In this document: piece by piece, positions 47,197 through 56,461 of the stretch | Layout of the letters: the number at the start of each line of letters is the position of its first letter | Position numbering within the stretch: position 1 is the first letter of the stretch | From: Denitratimonas yunnanensis (SeqCode) | Lineage (GTDB): Bacteria > Pseudomonadota > Gammaproteobacteria > Xanthomonadales > Xanthomonadaceae | Reading direction: 5' to 3' | Length of the DNA stretch: 64,000 nt | Assembly (NCBI GenBank): GCA_026410415.1 | Contig: JAPMLR010000003.1 | Span: 372,001-436,000, forward strand | Position numbers and translations under genes: made by a program | The notes under the pieces: generated by a model | Told to the model about the DNA's origin: nothing | What the model saw: the letters and a program-made list of their open reading frames with translations, nothing else | Databases searched by the model: none

Positions 47197-47233
47197 ATAG
47201 TTTTTGTATATCAAAACTATAAAAACAATCAAT
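47197..47233 (+). promoter_or_regulatory. OxyR-type operator upstream of ahpC
   Basis: Four tetramers at 11-base spacing, ATAG-N7-ATAT-N7-ATAA-N7-CAAT, fit the OxyR pattern ATAG-N7-CTAT-N7-ATAG-N7-CTAT imperfectly. It ends just before the -35 box, the usual activator position. Confidence 0.6.
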
Positions 47234-47234
47234 T

Positions 47235-47262
47235 TTGACTATTTGTTTGGGCCGCCTACAAT
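47235..47262 (+). promoter_or_regulatory. ahpC promoter
   Basis: TTGACT (47235-47240), 16 bases, TACAAT (47257-47262). The start codon is 65 bases downstream, with AAGGAG as ribosome site. Confidence 0.7.
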
Positions 47263-47327
47263 GTCCGGAGTCGGTGCCCGAGCGCCTTCGTTTTCACCCC
47301 CAACCTGTCACCCCAAGGAGTCATCCG

Positions 47328-47891
47328 ATGTCCCTTATCAACACCCAGGTCCAGCCGTTCAAGGCCAACGCCTTCCACAACGGCAAGTTCATCGAAGTCA
47401 CCGAGGAAAGCCTGAAGGGCAAGTGGTCGGTGCTGATCTTCATGCCGGCAGCCTTCACCTTCAACTGCCCGACCGAAATCGAGGACGCGGCCGAGCATTA
47501 CGCCGAGTTCGAGAAGATGGGGGCCGAGGTCTACATCGTCACCACCGACACGCACTTCTCGCACAAGGTGTGGCACGAAACCTCGCCGGCCGTGGGCAAG
47601 GCCAGGTTCCCGCTGGTCGGCGACCCGACCCATCAGCTGACCAACGCCTTCGGTGTGCATATTCCGGAAGAAGGCCTGGCCCTGCGCGGCACCTTCGTGA
47701 TCAACCCGGAAGGCGTGATCAAGACCGTGGAAATCCACTCCAACGAGATCGCGCGTGACGTCTCCGAGACCGTGCGCAAGCTCAAGGCTGCCCAGTACAC
47801 CGCCGCCCATCCGGGTGAAGTGTGCCCCGCCAAGTGGAAGGAAGGCGCCAAGACCATCGCTCCGTCGCTGGACCTGGTCGGCAAGATCTGA
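47328..47891 (+). CDS. ahpC: Alkyl hydroperoxide reductase subunit C (2-Cys peroxiredoxin)
   Basis: 187 residues from [20 protein letters not shown]. The peroxidatic Cys is C47 ([11 protein letters not shown]) and the resolving Cys is C166 (GEVCPAKW). It reduces hydrogen peroxide and organic hydroperoxides, and is recycled by AhpF encoded next. The OxyR-like operator and promoter upstream indicate peroxide induction. A strong inverted repeat separates it from ahpF. Confidence 0.97.
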   Translation: MSLINTQVQPFKANAFHNGKFIEVTEESLKGKWSVLIFMPAAFTFNCPTEIEDAAEHYAEFEKMGAEVYIVTTDTHFSHKVWHETSPAVGKARFPLVGDPTHQLTNAFGVHIPEEGLALRGTFVINPEGVIKTVEIHSNEIARDVSETVRKLKAAQYTAAHPGEVCPAKWKEGAKTIAPSLDLVGKI

Positions 47892-47936
47892 TTTCCCGGT
47901 TGAACTGACCGGTTCCCATCCCCGCGTCGTGCGGGG

Positions 47937-47986
47937 GTGGGAACAAATCCGAGGTGCTGTTTGCGGCGTCTCCGATTTGTTCCCAC
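47937..47986 (+). promoter_or_regulatory. Long inverted repeat in the ahpC-ahpF interval
   Basis: GTGGGAACAAATC (47937-47949) and GATTTGTTCCCAC (47974-47986) are perfect 13-base complements. There is no T-run, so it may act as an mRNA stabiliser, processing site or attenuator that keeps ahpC expression above ahpF. Confidence 0.6.
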
Positions 47987-48057
47987 GCAATGCATCCGGG
48001 CGATCCGCAGCGTCGGGTCGTCATCCTTCCGTTCATTCCGAAAAAAGGAGTCGCACC

Positions 48058-49638
48058 ATGCTGGACGACGCTCTCAAGGCCCAATTGGCGGCTTATCTGG
48101 AACGCATCGTGCGTCCGATCCACATCGTCGCTGCGCTGGACGACGGCACGGCATCGAGCGAAGTTCGTGGCCTGCTGGACGACATCGTGGCCGCTTCGGC
48201 GCGGATCACGCTGGAGGTACGCGAGGGCGATGGTGTGCATGTACCGTCGTTCGCCCTGACCAGTCCCGGCGAGGACATCTCGCTGCGCTTTGCCGGCCTG
48301 CCCATGGGGCACGAGTTCACCTCGCTGGTTCTGGCGCTGCTGCAGGTGGGCGGCTATCCGCCCAAGATCGATGCGGAAATCATCGAGCAGGTGCAGGCGC
48401 TCGACGGCGACTTCGAGTTCCAGACCTACTTCTCGCAGTCGTGCCAGAGCTGCCCGGATGTGGTGCAGGCGCTGAACTTGATGAGCGTGCTTAACCCGCG
48501 CATCAAGCACGTCGCCATCGACGGCGCGTACTTCCCCGAGGAAGTGGAAGCACGCGAGGTGATGACGGTGCCGACGATTTTCCTCAACGGCGAGCGCTTT
48601 GGTCAGGGGCGCATGGGCGTCGAGGAGATCGTCGCCAGGCTCGATACCAATTCCGATGCGCGTGAAGCCGCGAAGCTGAGTAACAAAGACCCATTCGACG
48701 TGCTCGTCATCGGTGGCGGACCGGCCGGTGCCTCGGCGGCCATCTACGCGGCGCGCAAGGGTATCCGTACCGGTGTCGCGGCCGAGCGTTTCGGTGGTCA
48801 GGTGCTGGATACGCTGTCGATCGAGAACTTCATTTCGGTGAAGGAAACCGAAGGCCCGCGTCTGGCCACTGCGCTGGAAGAGCATGTCCGCGTGTATGAC
48901 GTGGACGTGATGAATCTGCAACGCGCGCAGAAGCTGGTTCCCGGAACGGACGGCGTCCACGAGGTGCAGTTTGCGAATGGCGGGTCACTGCGCAGCCGCA
49001 CGGTGATTCTGGCGACTGGCGCGCGTTGGCGGGACATGGGCGTGCCCGGCGAGCAGGAGTACCGCACCAAGGGCGTGACTTACTGCCCGCATTGCGATGG
49101 CCCTTTGTTCAAGGGCAAGAAGGTGGCGGTCATCGGCGGCGGAAATTCCGGTGTCGAAGCGGCAATCGACCTGGCCGGCGTGGTGGCGCACGTCACCCTG
49201 ATCGAGTTCATGCCGGAGCTGCGCGCCGATGCGGTGCTGCAGCGAAAGCTCTACAGCCTGCCGAACGTCGAGGTGATCCGTTATGCGCAGACCACGGAAG
49301 TGGTGGGCGATGGCAACAGGGTGACCGGACTCAGCTACAAGGATCGGGCATCGGGCGAGGTGCGTACGATCGATCTGGCTGGCGTGTTCGTCCAGATCGG
49401 CCTGTTGCCTGTGACCGATTGGCTCAAGGACAGCGGCGTGGAACTGACGCCGCGCGGCGAGATCGTCATCGATGCGCACGGTCGTACCTCGGTGCCGGGT
49501 GTGTTCGCGGCCGGCGATGTGACCACGACGCCGTACAAGCAGATCGTCGTTGCCGTCGGTGGCGGCGCGACGGCGGCACTCGCTGCATTCGACCATCTGA
49601 TTCGTACCACCGCACCCGCGGAAACCACATCGGCGTAA
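48058..49638 (+). CDS. ahpF: Alkyl hydroperoxide reductase subunit F
   Basis: 526 residues from [20 protein letters not shown], with AAAAGGAG as ribosome site. The N-terminal double thioredoxin-like domain has CQSC. The FAD motif is [12 protein letters not shown], the NADH motif is [12 protein letters not shown], and the active disulfide is CPHC ([12 protein letters not shown]). FVQIGLLP and [20 protein letters not shown] close the reductase part. It moves electrons from NADH to AhpC. The operon ends at the terminator at 49791. Confidence 0.97.
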   Translation: MLDDALKAQLAAYLERIVRPIHIVAALDDGTASSEVRGLLDDIVAASARITLEVREGDGVHVPSFALTSPGEDISLRFAGLPMGHEFTSLVLALLQVGGYPPKIDAEIIEQVQALDGDFEFQTYFSQSCQSCPDVVQALNLMSVLNPRIKHVAIDGAYFPEEVEAREVMTVPTIFLNGERFGQGRMGVEEIVARLDTNSDAREAAKLSNKDPFDVLVIGGGPAGASAAIYAARKGIRTGVAAERFGGQVLDTLSIENFISVKETEGPRLATALEEHVRVYDVDVMNLQRAQKLVPGTDGVHEVQFANGGSLRSRTVILATGARWRDMGVPGEQEYRTKGVTYCPHCDGPLFKGKKVAVIGGGNSGVEAAIDLAGVVAHVTLIEFMPELRADAVLQRKLYSLPNVEVIRYAQTTEVVGDGNRVTGLSYKDRASGEVRTIDLAGVFVQIGLLPVTDWLKDSGVELTPRGEIVIDAHGRTSVPGVFAAGDVTTTPYKQIVVAVGGGATAALAAFDHLIRTTAPAETTSA

Positions 49639-49790
49639 GCTGGGCTGGCGGGTCGAGGTGCGGCGCGGCTGCCGTTGTCGGCGCCGCCCTTCGGCCCGTT
49701 TTTTCTTGTCTCCCGAAGCCTGCGCTCCTCTGCGCACCAGCGATCCGAATAGGTGTGATGCCAATGGCCTTCATCCGCAAGGCGCAAAAA

Positions 49791-49820
49791 ACAAAGCCGC
49801 GTAGTTACACGCGGCTTTGT
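49791..49820. terminator. Bidirectional terminator between ahpF and a PepSY gene
   Basis: ACAAAGCCGCGT and ACGCGGCTTTGT pair around AGTTAC, with an A-run before and T-rich sequence after, between convergent genes. Confidence 0.9.
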
Positions 49821-49844
49821 TGGTCTCGGAGGATATCGGCGTGA

Positions 49845-50471
49845 TCAGTCGTCGAGCGACTCGCGAATCACGGCACCACTGTAGGCGTCGATGCGCAGTT
49901 CCACAGGCTGGCTGCGAGCGTTGATGGCGTCCGCTTCCCAATACCCATCGTCGAATTCCAGGTCGCGGATTCGGGAATAGCCGGCAGTCTTCAGTTTGGC
50001 CTGGATGTCGATTGCGGCCAATGGCGTGGCCCCCGGTGTCTGTTGCGGTGCATCGAGAATGGCTCCGGTGATCGGGTGCAGAGTGAGGTCGATCTCGCGA
50101 CCGTAGCCATCGATCGCTTCCACTTCCCAGAAGCCGTCATCGAACTCGATTTCCTTGATCTTCACGTAGTCTGCGGCAAGGACGATGCGACGGACTTCTT
50201 CAGCGCTGATGGCGCCGTTGCCGCGCGCATCGAACGCACGCACTTCTCCGCTGTCGGTATCGACCAGCAGGTCGACACGCAAGCCTTCGGCAGTGGTGGC
50301 CTCGGCGGTCCAGTAACCGTGGCGATATTCCAGTTCAAACGGGGCCGCGTGTCCGGCGGCGGCGATCCGATCCAACGCGACGCTGGCGTCGATGACCGGC
50401 TGTGCGGAGAATGCCGGTGACGAGACGAGCGCAAAGGCCAGTGCGGCGATCAGTGTCTTGGAGTGACGCAT
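49845..50471 (-). CDS. Periplasmic PepSY-domain protein (three repeats)
   Basis: 208 residues from MRHSKTLIAALAFALVSSPA, a signal peptide ending SPAFSA; AAGGAGC is the ribosome site. Three PepSY-like repeats follow, each with an aromatic strand and a closing acidic turn: FELEYRHGYWTAEATTAEGL, IKEIEFDDGFWEVEAIDGYG, IRDLEFDDGYWEADAINARS. PepSY domains often inhibit proteases or sense periplasmic conditions. It is divergent from a second PepSY gene that starts the two-component operon, so all four genes probably work together. Confidence 0.85.
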   Translation of the reverse strand: MRHSKTLIAALAFALVSSPAFSAQPVIDASVALDRIAAAGHAAPFELEYRHGYWTAEATTAEGLRVDLLVDTDSGEVRAFDARGNGAISAEEVRRIVLAADYVKIKEIEFDDGFWEVEAIDGYGREIDLTLHPITGAILDAPQQTPGATPLAAIDIQAKLKTAGYSRIRDLEFDDGYWEADAINARSQPVELRIDAYSGAVIRESLDD

Positions 50472-50604
50472 GATGAAGCTCCTTGTGGTGGGGATGACAA
50501 TCGGCCGGTTGCCGACGCAGCGCACTTTGCTTCCTCATGTCTAAACGCGTTTTGATGGCCGCGTTAACGAGGCATTTATTCGATCCCGGAGAGCATCGCC
50601 GCCC

Positions 50605-51291
50605 ATGAAACGATGGATATTGCTGCCGTTGCTTTGGCTCGCCACCGGCGCGCTCGCCGACGATCAGACGGCGGTACGCCGCGCGGTGGAGGAAGGGCGC
50701 TTGCGCCCGCTGACCGAGATCATCGCTCTGGTACAGGCGCGTTATCCCGGGCGCGTGGTGGATGTGGATCTCGAACGCCGCGGCGGCGGTCGCTATGTCT
50801 ACGAGATCGAAATCCTGGATGAGCACCGTCGCAAGCATGAAATCAAAGTGGATGGCGCCTCCGGCACGGTGCTGGAAAGCGAGGCCGAAGGCGTCGACGC
50901 CAGCCACTTCCACGCGTTGCCAGTGTTGCTCGACCGTGTGCTGGCGCGGCATCCCGGGCATGTCATCGATGCGGAGTTCGAGCATGGCCTCTATCGGATC
51001 GAGGTGGTGCGCGCCGATGGCACCCATGTGCAGGCGAGCGTGGATCCGGTCGACGGCAGCATCGTCCGGGAGGACGAGCGCAACGCCCACTTCGGGCGCA
51101 TGCTGCCAATGGCCCGGGTGTTGGAGGCGTTACTCCTGCGGTATCCCGGCACGGTGCTCGAAGGCGAACTGGAGCGTGGATCGGACGGCGACTACTACTA
51201 CGAGTTCGAGATCCAGAGCCAGGACGAAGAAACCGTTACATTGCATGTGGATGCCCTCAGCGGTGAGGTGTTGCGCGAGGAGGAGGATTGA
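50605..51291 (+). CDS. Periplasmic PepSY-domain protein upstream of a two-component system
   Basis: 228 residues from MKRWILLPLLWLATGALADD, with a signal peptide. Three PepSY-like units are seen (VVDVDLERRGGGRYVYEIEI, VIDAEFEHGLYRIEVVRADG, VLEGELERGSDGDYYYEFEI). The stop overlaps the response-regulator start (TGATG). The arrangement PepSY-regulator-kinase suggests it modulates the sensor kinase in the periplasm. Confidence 0.85.
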   Translation: MKRWILLPLLWLATGALADDQTAVRRAVEEGRLRPLTEIIALVQARYPGRVVDVDLERRGGGRYVYEIEILDEHRRKHEIKVDGASGTVLESEAEGVDASHFHALPVLLDRVLARHPGHVIDAEFEHGLYRIEVVRADGTHVQASVDPVDGSIVREDERNAHFGRMLPMARVLEALLLRYPGTVLEGELERGSDGDYYYEFEIQSQDEETVTLHVDALSGEVLREEED

Positions 51292-51956
51292 TGCGCGTGC
51301 TGATCGTCGAAGACGATGCGCAGCTGGCGCGGCGCATCGCGCAGGTGGTGGAGCAGGCCGGGCTGTTGCCGGAAATCTGCGGCGATGGCGGCGATGCGGA
51401 GTTCCTCGGCGCGACGGAGAGCTACGACGCAGCCGTAGTGGACCTCGGTCTGCCCGGTCGCGATGGCGTTTCGTTGATTCGCCACTGGCGCGAGCAGGGC
51501 CGTGACTTCCCGGTGCTGATCCTGACCGCGCGCAATCGCTGGAGCGACAAACTCGCGGGTTTCGGCGCAGGCGCCGACGATTACCTCACCAAACCGTTCC
51601 AGCTCGAAGAAGTGGTGCTGCGCTTGCGCGCGCTGATGCGCCGCGTGCGTGGTCACTCCGATGCCGTGTTGACCGTCGGGCCGCTGCGATTCGATACCGT
51701 GAATTCGCGTTTCTCGGTGGATGACGAACCCCTCCAGCTCACCGCGCAGGAACAACGCATCCTTTCCTACCTGATGCATCATGCAGGCCAGGTCGTGAGT
51801 CGCAGCGAGATTGCCGAGCATGTGTATCAGCGCGATCTCGAGCCCGATTCCAACACCGTGGACGTGTTGATCGGGCGCATTCGGAAAAAACTGGGACACC
51901 CGTTGATACGCACCGAGCGCGGGCTCGGCTTCCGCCTCTCCGACGGCGCGACATGA
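51291..51956 (+). CDS. OmpR/PhoP-family response regulator
   Basis: 221 residues from MRVLIVEDDAQLARRIAQVV. The receiver has D51 as phospho-acceptor (VVDLGLPGRDGVSLI), the acidic pair EDD at 7-9, and K in YLTKPFQLEE. The C-terminal winged helix has SEIAEHVYQRDLEPDSNTVD and VLIGRIRKKL, closest to PhoP/QseB. Its start overlaps the PepSY stop and its stop overlaps the kinase start by ATGA. Confidence 0.93.
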   Translation: MRVLIVEDDAQLARRIAQVVEQAGLLPEICGDGGDAEFLGATESYDAAVVDLGLPGRDGVSLIRHWREQGRDFPVLILTARNRWSDKLAGFGAGADDYLTKPFQLEEVVLRLRALMRRVRGHSDAVLTVGPLRFDTVNSRFSVDDEPLQLTAQEQRILSYLMHHAGQVVSRSEIAEHVYQRDLEPDSNTVDVLIGRIRKKLGHPLIRTERGLGFRLSDGAT

Positions 51957-53272
51957 TGGCGAGGGGGCTGGCAGGTCGGCTGATCGCGCTCGGCCTGCTG
52001 TCGGCGTGCCTGATCGCGTTGGTCGGCGGCTGGCTGCTGCGTTCCGGTTTGCAATCGGCGATGCAGCACAGCTTCGAGCAACGCCTGGCCGAACGCGTCG
52101 ATACCGTGATTTCGCGCTTCTCCCCGGGGCCGGATTCTGCATCGGGAGGAGCTTCGGTCGCTTACACCGAGCCGCGCAGCGGTGACGAATTCAGCCGGAT
52201 CTTTTCCGGGTGGTACTGGCGATTGAGCGGCGAAAGTGTGGCGCTGCGCTCGCGCTCGCTGTGGGATGCAGACGTGGACGACATCGGGCCGGTTGGCTCA
52301 TCCGGGCTCAGCGCGGTCGGACCACGCGGCGAAGCGCTGATGGGCATTGCCCGGGACGTGACGTTGAATGATCAGTCGGTGCGGCTCGAGATCTACGGGC
52401 CTGCTGCGTCACTGCTGGAGGAATTGCGTGCCTTCGATCGCCTGCTGGTGGCCATCTTCGCCTTCCTGTTGCTCGCGATGGCGCTGACCGCAGTGGTCCA
52501 GGCCCGATTCGGATTGCGCCCGCTGGCACGATTGCGGGATGCCCTGGCACAGGCACGAAGCGGCGCGCGCGAGCGCCTGGGCACGGGCTACGGGCCGGAC
52601 CTCGATCCGCTCGCCATCGAGATGGATGACCTGCTGGAACGCAATGCTCGGATCGTGGCCCGCGCTCGCAGCCATGCGGCTGACCTGGCGCATGCGCTGA
52701 AAAAGCCACTGGCCTTGCTGCGCAGCGATGCCGATGCCGATGTCTTGGTGCCATCGGCGCAGGTGCGTGGTCAGGTGCAGGACATGACCCGGCTCATCGA
52801 TCGCCATCTGGCACGTGCCGGCAGCGGTGCAGGAGAACGCCGTCCGGTCGGCGTCGCATCCCGTCTGGGCGAGCTGCTGGGACTGATGCGGCAACTGCAC
52901 GCCAATCGCGGTCTCCGGTGGGAGCTGCAGGTTCCGGCCGATCTGGTCTGGCGTGGCGAAGTCACCGATCTTGAGGAAATGCTTGGAAACCTGATGGACA
53001 ACGCCGGCAAGTGGGCGAGCAGCCATGTGCGGGTAAACGCCGCGCGCATGAAGGACGATGTGGTCATCACTATCGACGATGACGGCCCGGGACTTTCCGA
53101 AGCGCAGCAGGTCCGCGCAGCGCGTCGCGGACAGCGTTTCGACGAGAGTGTCGAGGGGAGCGGGCTGGGTCTGGCCATCACGGCCGACATCGCCGAAACC
53201 TACGGTGGTCGGCTGGAACTCACGCGAAGCCCGTTGGATGGGCTGCGCGCGCGCCTCGTGCTGCCGGCCTGA
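51953..53272 (+). CDS. Sensor histidine kinase, PhoQ-like
   Basis: 439 residues. Membrane helices at about 8-30 and 164-186 enclose a periplasmic sensor of about 130 residues. A HAMP-like segment follows. The phospho-acceptor is H247 ([18 protein letters not shown]). The ATPase part has the N box [10 protein letters not shown] and G boxes DDDGPGLS and [19 protein letters not shown]-box and N-box spelling is that of PhoQ-type kinases. The signal is unknown; the PepSY neighbours may help detect it. Confidence 0.92.
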   Translation: MMARGLAGRLIALGLLSACLIALVGGWLLRSGLQSAMQHSFEQRLAERVDTVISRFSPGPDSASGGASVAYTEPRSGDEFSRIFSGWYWRLSGESVALRSRSLWDADVDDIGPVGSSGLSAVGPRGEALMGIARDVTLNDQSVRLEIYGPAASLLEELRAFDRLLVAIFAFLLLAMALTAVVQARFGLRPLARLRDALAQARSGARERLGTGYGPDLDPLAIEMDDLLERNARIVARARSHAADLAHALKKPLALLRSDADADVLVPSAQVRGQVQDMTRLIDRHLARAGSGAGERRPVGVASRLGELLGLMRQLHANRGLRWELQVPADLVWRGEVTDLEEMLGNLMDNAGKWASSHVRVNAARMKDDVVITIDDDGPGLSEAQQVRAARRGQRFDESVEGSGLGLAITADIAETYGGRLELTRSPLDGLRARLVLPA

Positions 53273-53316
53273 GCGCGCCGCGCTACCATGTGCGGCCCAT
53301 CATCGAGGAAGCTTCC

Positions 53317-53823
53317 ATGTCCGACCTGCGCGCCGAAATCGTCACCTCTCGCGGCACCATCCACCTCACCCTGACGCCGGATCAGACCCCGGTGACGGTG
53401 GCCAACTTCGTCAACCTTGCACAGCGCGGTTTCTACGACGGCTTGACCTTCCACCGCGTGATCCCGGATTTCATGATCCAGGGCGGTTGCCCGAACGGCA
53501 TCGGCAACGGTGGTCCCGGTTATCGCTTCGAGGACGAATGCACCGCGGCACTGCGGCACGAGCGTGGCGTGCTGTCGATGGCCAATGCCGGCCCCGGTAC
53601 CAATGGCAGCCAGTTCTTCATCACCCACGTGCCGTGTTCCTGGCTGGACGGAAAGCACACCGTGTTCGGCAAGATCGTCTCGCCTGACGACCAGAAGGTG
53701 GTGGATGCCGTTCAGGGTGGCGACAGCATCGAAACCATCCGCATCGTCGGTGACGCCAGCGGCCTGCTGGAAGCGCAGAAGGAACGCGTGGCGCAGTGGA
53801 ACAGCGCGCTGGATCGCGGCTGA
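53317..53823 (+). CDS. ppiB: Peptidyl-prolyl cis-trans isomerase, cyclophilin type
   Basis: 168 residues from [20 protein letters not shown]. Cyclophilin core motifs are present: [13 protein letters not shown] with the catalytic Arg, [16 protein letters not shown], and [12 protein letters not shown]. There is no signal peptide, so it is the cytoplasmic PpiB type. It speeds proline isomerisation in protein folding. GAGGAA precedes the start. Confidence 0.95.
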   Translation: MSDLRAEIVTSRGTIHLTLTPDQTPVTVANFVNLAQRGFYDGLTFHRVIPDFMIQGGCPNGIGNGGPGYRFEDECTAALRHERGVLSMANAGPGTNGSQFFITHVPCSWLDGKHTVFGKIVSPDDQKVVDAVQGGDSIETIRIVGDASGLLEAQKERVAQWNSALDRG

Positions 53824-54008
53824 TCCTGCCGCCCCCGCACCAACAGGCTCCGGAAGGGATGGCCAGCCGGGCATCCCTCTCCTGTTTGCGGGGCCGCGAC
53901 GATCTCTGGACCTTGGTCGAAGAGTGCGGCCGGCCATGGGATGCCGGGACGTGATCCGGGCTAAAATGGCAGGCCAATCCGGCACTTTTCACAACGAGGA
54001 CGACGTCG

Positions 54009-55214
54009 ATGCCACAGTTGGCTCAGCGCATGGGGCGCGCCAAGCCCAGTGCGATCATGCTGGTGGCCGAAAAGGCCAGGGCACTGAAGGCGCAGGGGCG
54101 CGATGTCATCAGCTTCTCGATCGGCGTGCCCAACTTCCTGCCGGGCGAGCATGTCTACGCCGCCGCGCGCGCCGCGCTCGAAGCCGACTCGGGTCAATAC
54201 GGCTCCAACCGTGGTGCCGATGCGCTGCTGGACGCTTTCCTTGGTCACCTTGAGTGCAACGGACTTGCCGGCTACACGCGCCGCAACCTGTGCGTGGGCA
54301 TCGGCGCCAAGCAGGTGCTCTACAACCTGGCCGAAGCCCTGCTCGATCCAGGCGACACCATTGCCTTCGCGACGCCGTACTGGACCACCTATGTCGACAT
54401 CGCGGAATTCGTCGACGCCAAGGTGCTGCGGCTGGAATGCCCGCCCGAGCGCGACTACAAGCTGATGCCCGAACAACTCGACGCAGCACTCGCGCAGAAG
54501 CCGAAGGTGTTCCTGTTCAACAACCCGTCCAATCCCACCGGCATGGTGTATCACCGCGACGAGATCGCGGCGCTGGCCGACGTGCTGGTGCGTCATCCCG
54601 ACACGTGGATCATCCTGGATGACATCTACAACCGCCTCGTTTTCGACGACATCGGCTACCACAACGTGCTGCATTTCCGTCCGGAACTGCGCGACCGCAC
54701 GATCGTCGTCGATTCGATTTCCAAGACCTACGGCATGCCGGGCTGGCGCGTGGGGTTCGCGGCAGCACCCGAGTCCGTGGCGCAGGCGTTGGTGACGCTC
54801 AATTCCAACCATATCACCAGCGTGCCGGAAGTGGTGGCCGCCGCGGCGGCGGCGGCACTGAACGGCCCGCAGGACGTGCCGACGCAGAAGTGCGCCGAAT
54901 TCTCGGCCAAGCGCGATGTGGTACTCGCGGCATTGGCGGATATTCCGGGCGTGCGTTGTCCGCGTCCGGAAGGCGCGTTCTACGTATTCCCGGATATCTC
55001 CGTGGCATTCGGACGCCGCCACGGCCCGAGTGGTGCCACCATCGCCAATGATGTGGACTTCTGCAGCACGTTGCTGGAATCCAAGGCGGTGGCCTGCGTG
55101 CCCGGATCGGCGTTCGGCGAGCCGCGCGCATTGCGCATTTCCTACACCTGTGACGACGCCCCGTTGGCCGAAGGTCTGCGTCGCATTCAGGCGTTCTTCG
55201 CCGAGCTGGACTGA
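54009..55214 (+). CDS. Aspartate-type PLP aminotransferase (class I)
   Basis: 401 residues from MPQLAQRMGRAKPSAIMLVA. Motifs: ISFSIGVPNFLPGEH, the NNPSNPTGMVYH substrate site, DDIYNRLVF, and SISKTYGMPGWRVGF with the PLP Lys. This is the AspC I-gamma pattern, so aspartate and 2-oxoglutarate are the likely substrates, although other amino acids are possible. It sits upstream of malate dehydrogenase; both enzymes share oxaloacetate. Confidence 0.9.
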   Translation: MPQLAQRMGRAKPSAIMLVAEKARALKAQGRDVISFSIGVPNFLPGEHVYAAARAALEADSGQYGSNRGADALLDAFLGHLECNGLAGYTRRNLCVGIGAKQVLYNLAEALLDPGDTIAFATPYWTTYVDIAEFVDAKVLRLECPPERDYKLMPEQLDAALAQKPKVFLFNNPSNPTGMVYHRDEIAALADVLVRHPDTWIILDDIYNRLVFDDIGYHNVLHFRPELRDRTIVVDSISKTYGMPGWRVGFAAAPESVAQALVTLNSNHITSVPEVVAAAAAAALNGPQDVPTQKCAEFSAKRDVVLAALADIPGVRCPRPEGAFYVFPDISVAFGRRHGPSGATIANDVDFCSTLLESKAVACVPGSAFGEPRALRISYTCDDAPLAEGLRRIQAFFAELD

Positions 55215-55358
55215 CGACACTTTCCGATCCGTCGTGCGTCCCCTCGTCAGGCTCGGGATGTACGGCTTCCGAGCCATCCGTTTGGTGTGGCCGAGCCTGA
55301 CGAAATCACCCGGTGCGTCCCACATGCGCACCGATCCGTTCCCACTGGAGACCTCCCC

Positions 55359-56345
55359 ATGAAAACTCCCGTTCGCGTCGCCGTCACCGGTGCTGCCGGC
55401 CAGATCGGCTATTCGCTGCTGTTCCGTATCGCCTCGGGCGAAATGCTCGGAAAAGACCAGCCCGTCATCCTGCAGTTGCTCGAAGTCCCGTTCGAGAAGC
55501 CGCAGGCCGCGCTGCGCGGCGTGATGATGGAGCTCGAGGACTGCGCCTTCCCGCTGCTCGCCGGCATGATCGGCACCGATGATCCGGAAGTGGCGTTCAA
55601 GGACGCGGATGTTGCTCTGTTGGTCGGCGCGATGCCGCGCGGCCCGGGCATGGAGCGCAAGGACCTGCTGCTGAAGAATGCCGAGATCTTCACCGTGCAG
55701 GGACGTGCCCTGAACAAGGTCGCCAGCCGCAACGTGAAGGTGCTGGTGGTCGGCAACCCGGCCAACACCAATGCCTACATCGCGATGAAGTCGGCTCCGG
55801 ACCTGCCGGCCAGGAACTTCACCGCGATGCTGCGGCTCGACCACAACCGCGCGCTGAGCCAGCTCGCCAGCAAGGCCGCTGTGGCCGTGGGCGACATCGA
55901 AAAGCTGGTGGTGTGGGGCAACCACAGCCCGACGATGTATCCGGACTATCGCTTCGCCACCGTCAACGGCGCCTCGCTGAAGGACAAGATCAACGACGTG
56001 GCCTGGAACAAGGACGAGTTCATTCCCAAGGTCGGCAAGCGTGGCGCCGCGATCATCGAGGCGCGTGGCTTGTCGTCGGCAGCGTCAGCCGCGAATGCCG
56101 CCATCGACCATATCCGCGACTGGGTGCTGGGCAGCAACGGCAAGTGGGTCACCATGGGTATCCCGTCGGATGGCTCCTATGGCATCCCGGAAGGCGTGAT
56201 GTTCGGATTCCCGGTGACCACCGAGAATGGCGAGTACACGATCGTTCAAGGCCTGGATCTGAGCGACGAACTGAGCAAGGCAGAAATTGCCGATACGCTC
56301 GCCGAACTGGAAGAAGAGCGTTCGGGCGTCGCGCATCTGCTGTAA
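55359..56345 (+). CDS. mdh: Malate dehydrogenase
   Basis: 328 residues from [20 protein letters not shown], with TGGAG upstream. The NAD motif is [10 protein letters not shown], the substrate Arg is in [15 protein letters not shown], and the catalytic His is in [14 protein letters not shown]. This is the long, cytosolic-type MDH used in many proteobacteria. It oxidises malate to oxaloacetate in the TCA cycle. A terminator follows. Confidence 0.97.
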   Translation: MKTPVRVAVTGAAGQIGYSLLFRIASGEMLGKDQPVILQLLEVPFEKPQAALRGVMMELEDCAFPLLAGMIGTDDPEVAFKDADVALLVGAMPRGPGMERKDLLLKNAEIFTVQGRALNKVASRNVKVLVVGNPANTNAYIAMKSAPDLPARNFTAMLRLDHNRALSQLASKAAVAVGDIEKLVVWGNHSPTMYPDYRFATVNGASLKDKINDVAWNKDEFIPKVGKRGAAIIEARGLSSAASAANAAIDHIRDWVLGSNGKWVTMGIPSDGSYGIPEGVMFGFPVTTENGEYTIVQGLDLSDELSKAEIADTLAELEEERSGVAHLL

Positions 56346-56368
56346 GCGTTGCCGGTGGCGAGACGATG

Positions 56369-56392
56369 AACGGGGCGGATTTCCGCCCCGTT
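56369..56392. terminator. Terminator between mdh and parE
   Basis: AACGGGGCGG and CCGCCCCGTT pair around ATTT, with TCTTCAT after. It lies between convergent genes. Confidence 0.85.
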
Positions 56393-56461
56393 CTTCATGG
56401 GTGCCGGGGCATGGTGCTGGAAGGCGCGGGTTGTGAGGCGACTCGCCGCGCGGGGCAGGAG

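Larger units (their letters stand above)
46963..47327. other. Divergent typA / ahpC control region
   Basis: 365 bases, markedly AT-rich at 47190-47250. It holds the OxyR-like site and the ahpC promoter listed separately, plus the typA promoter, which was not located. Confidence 0.5.
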
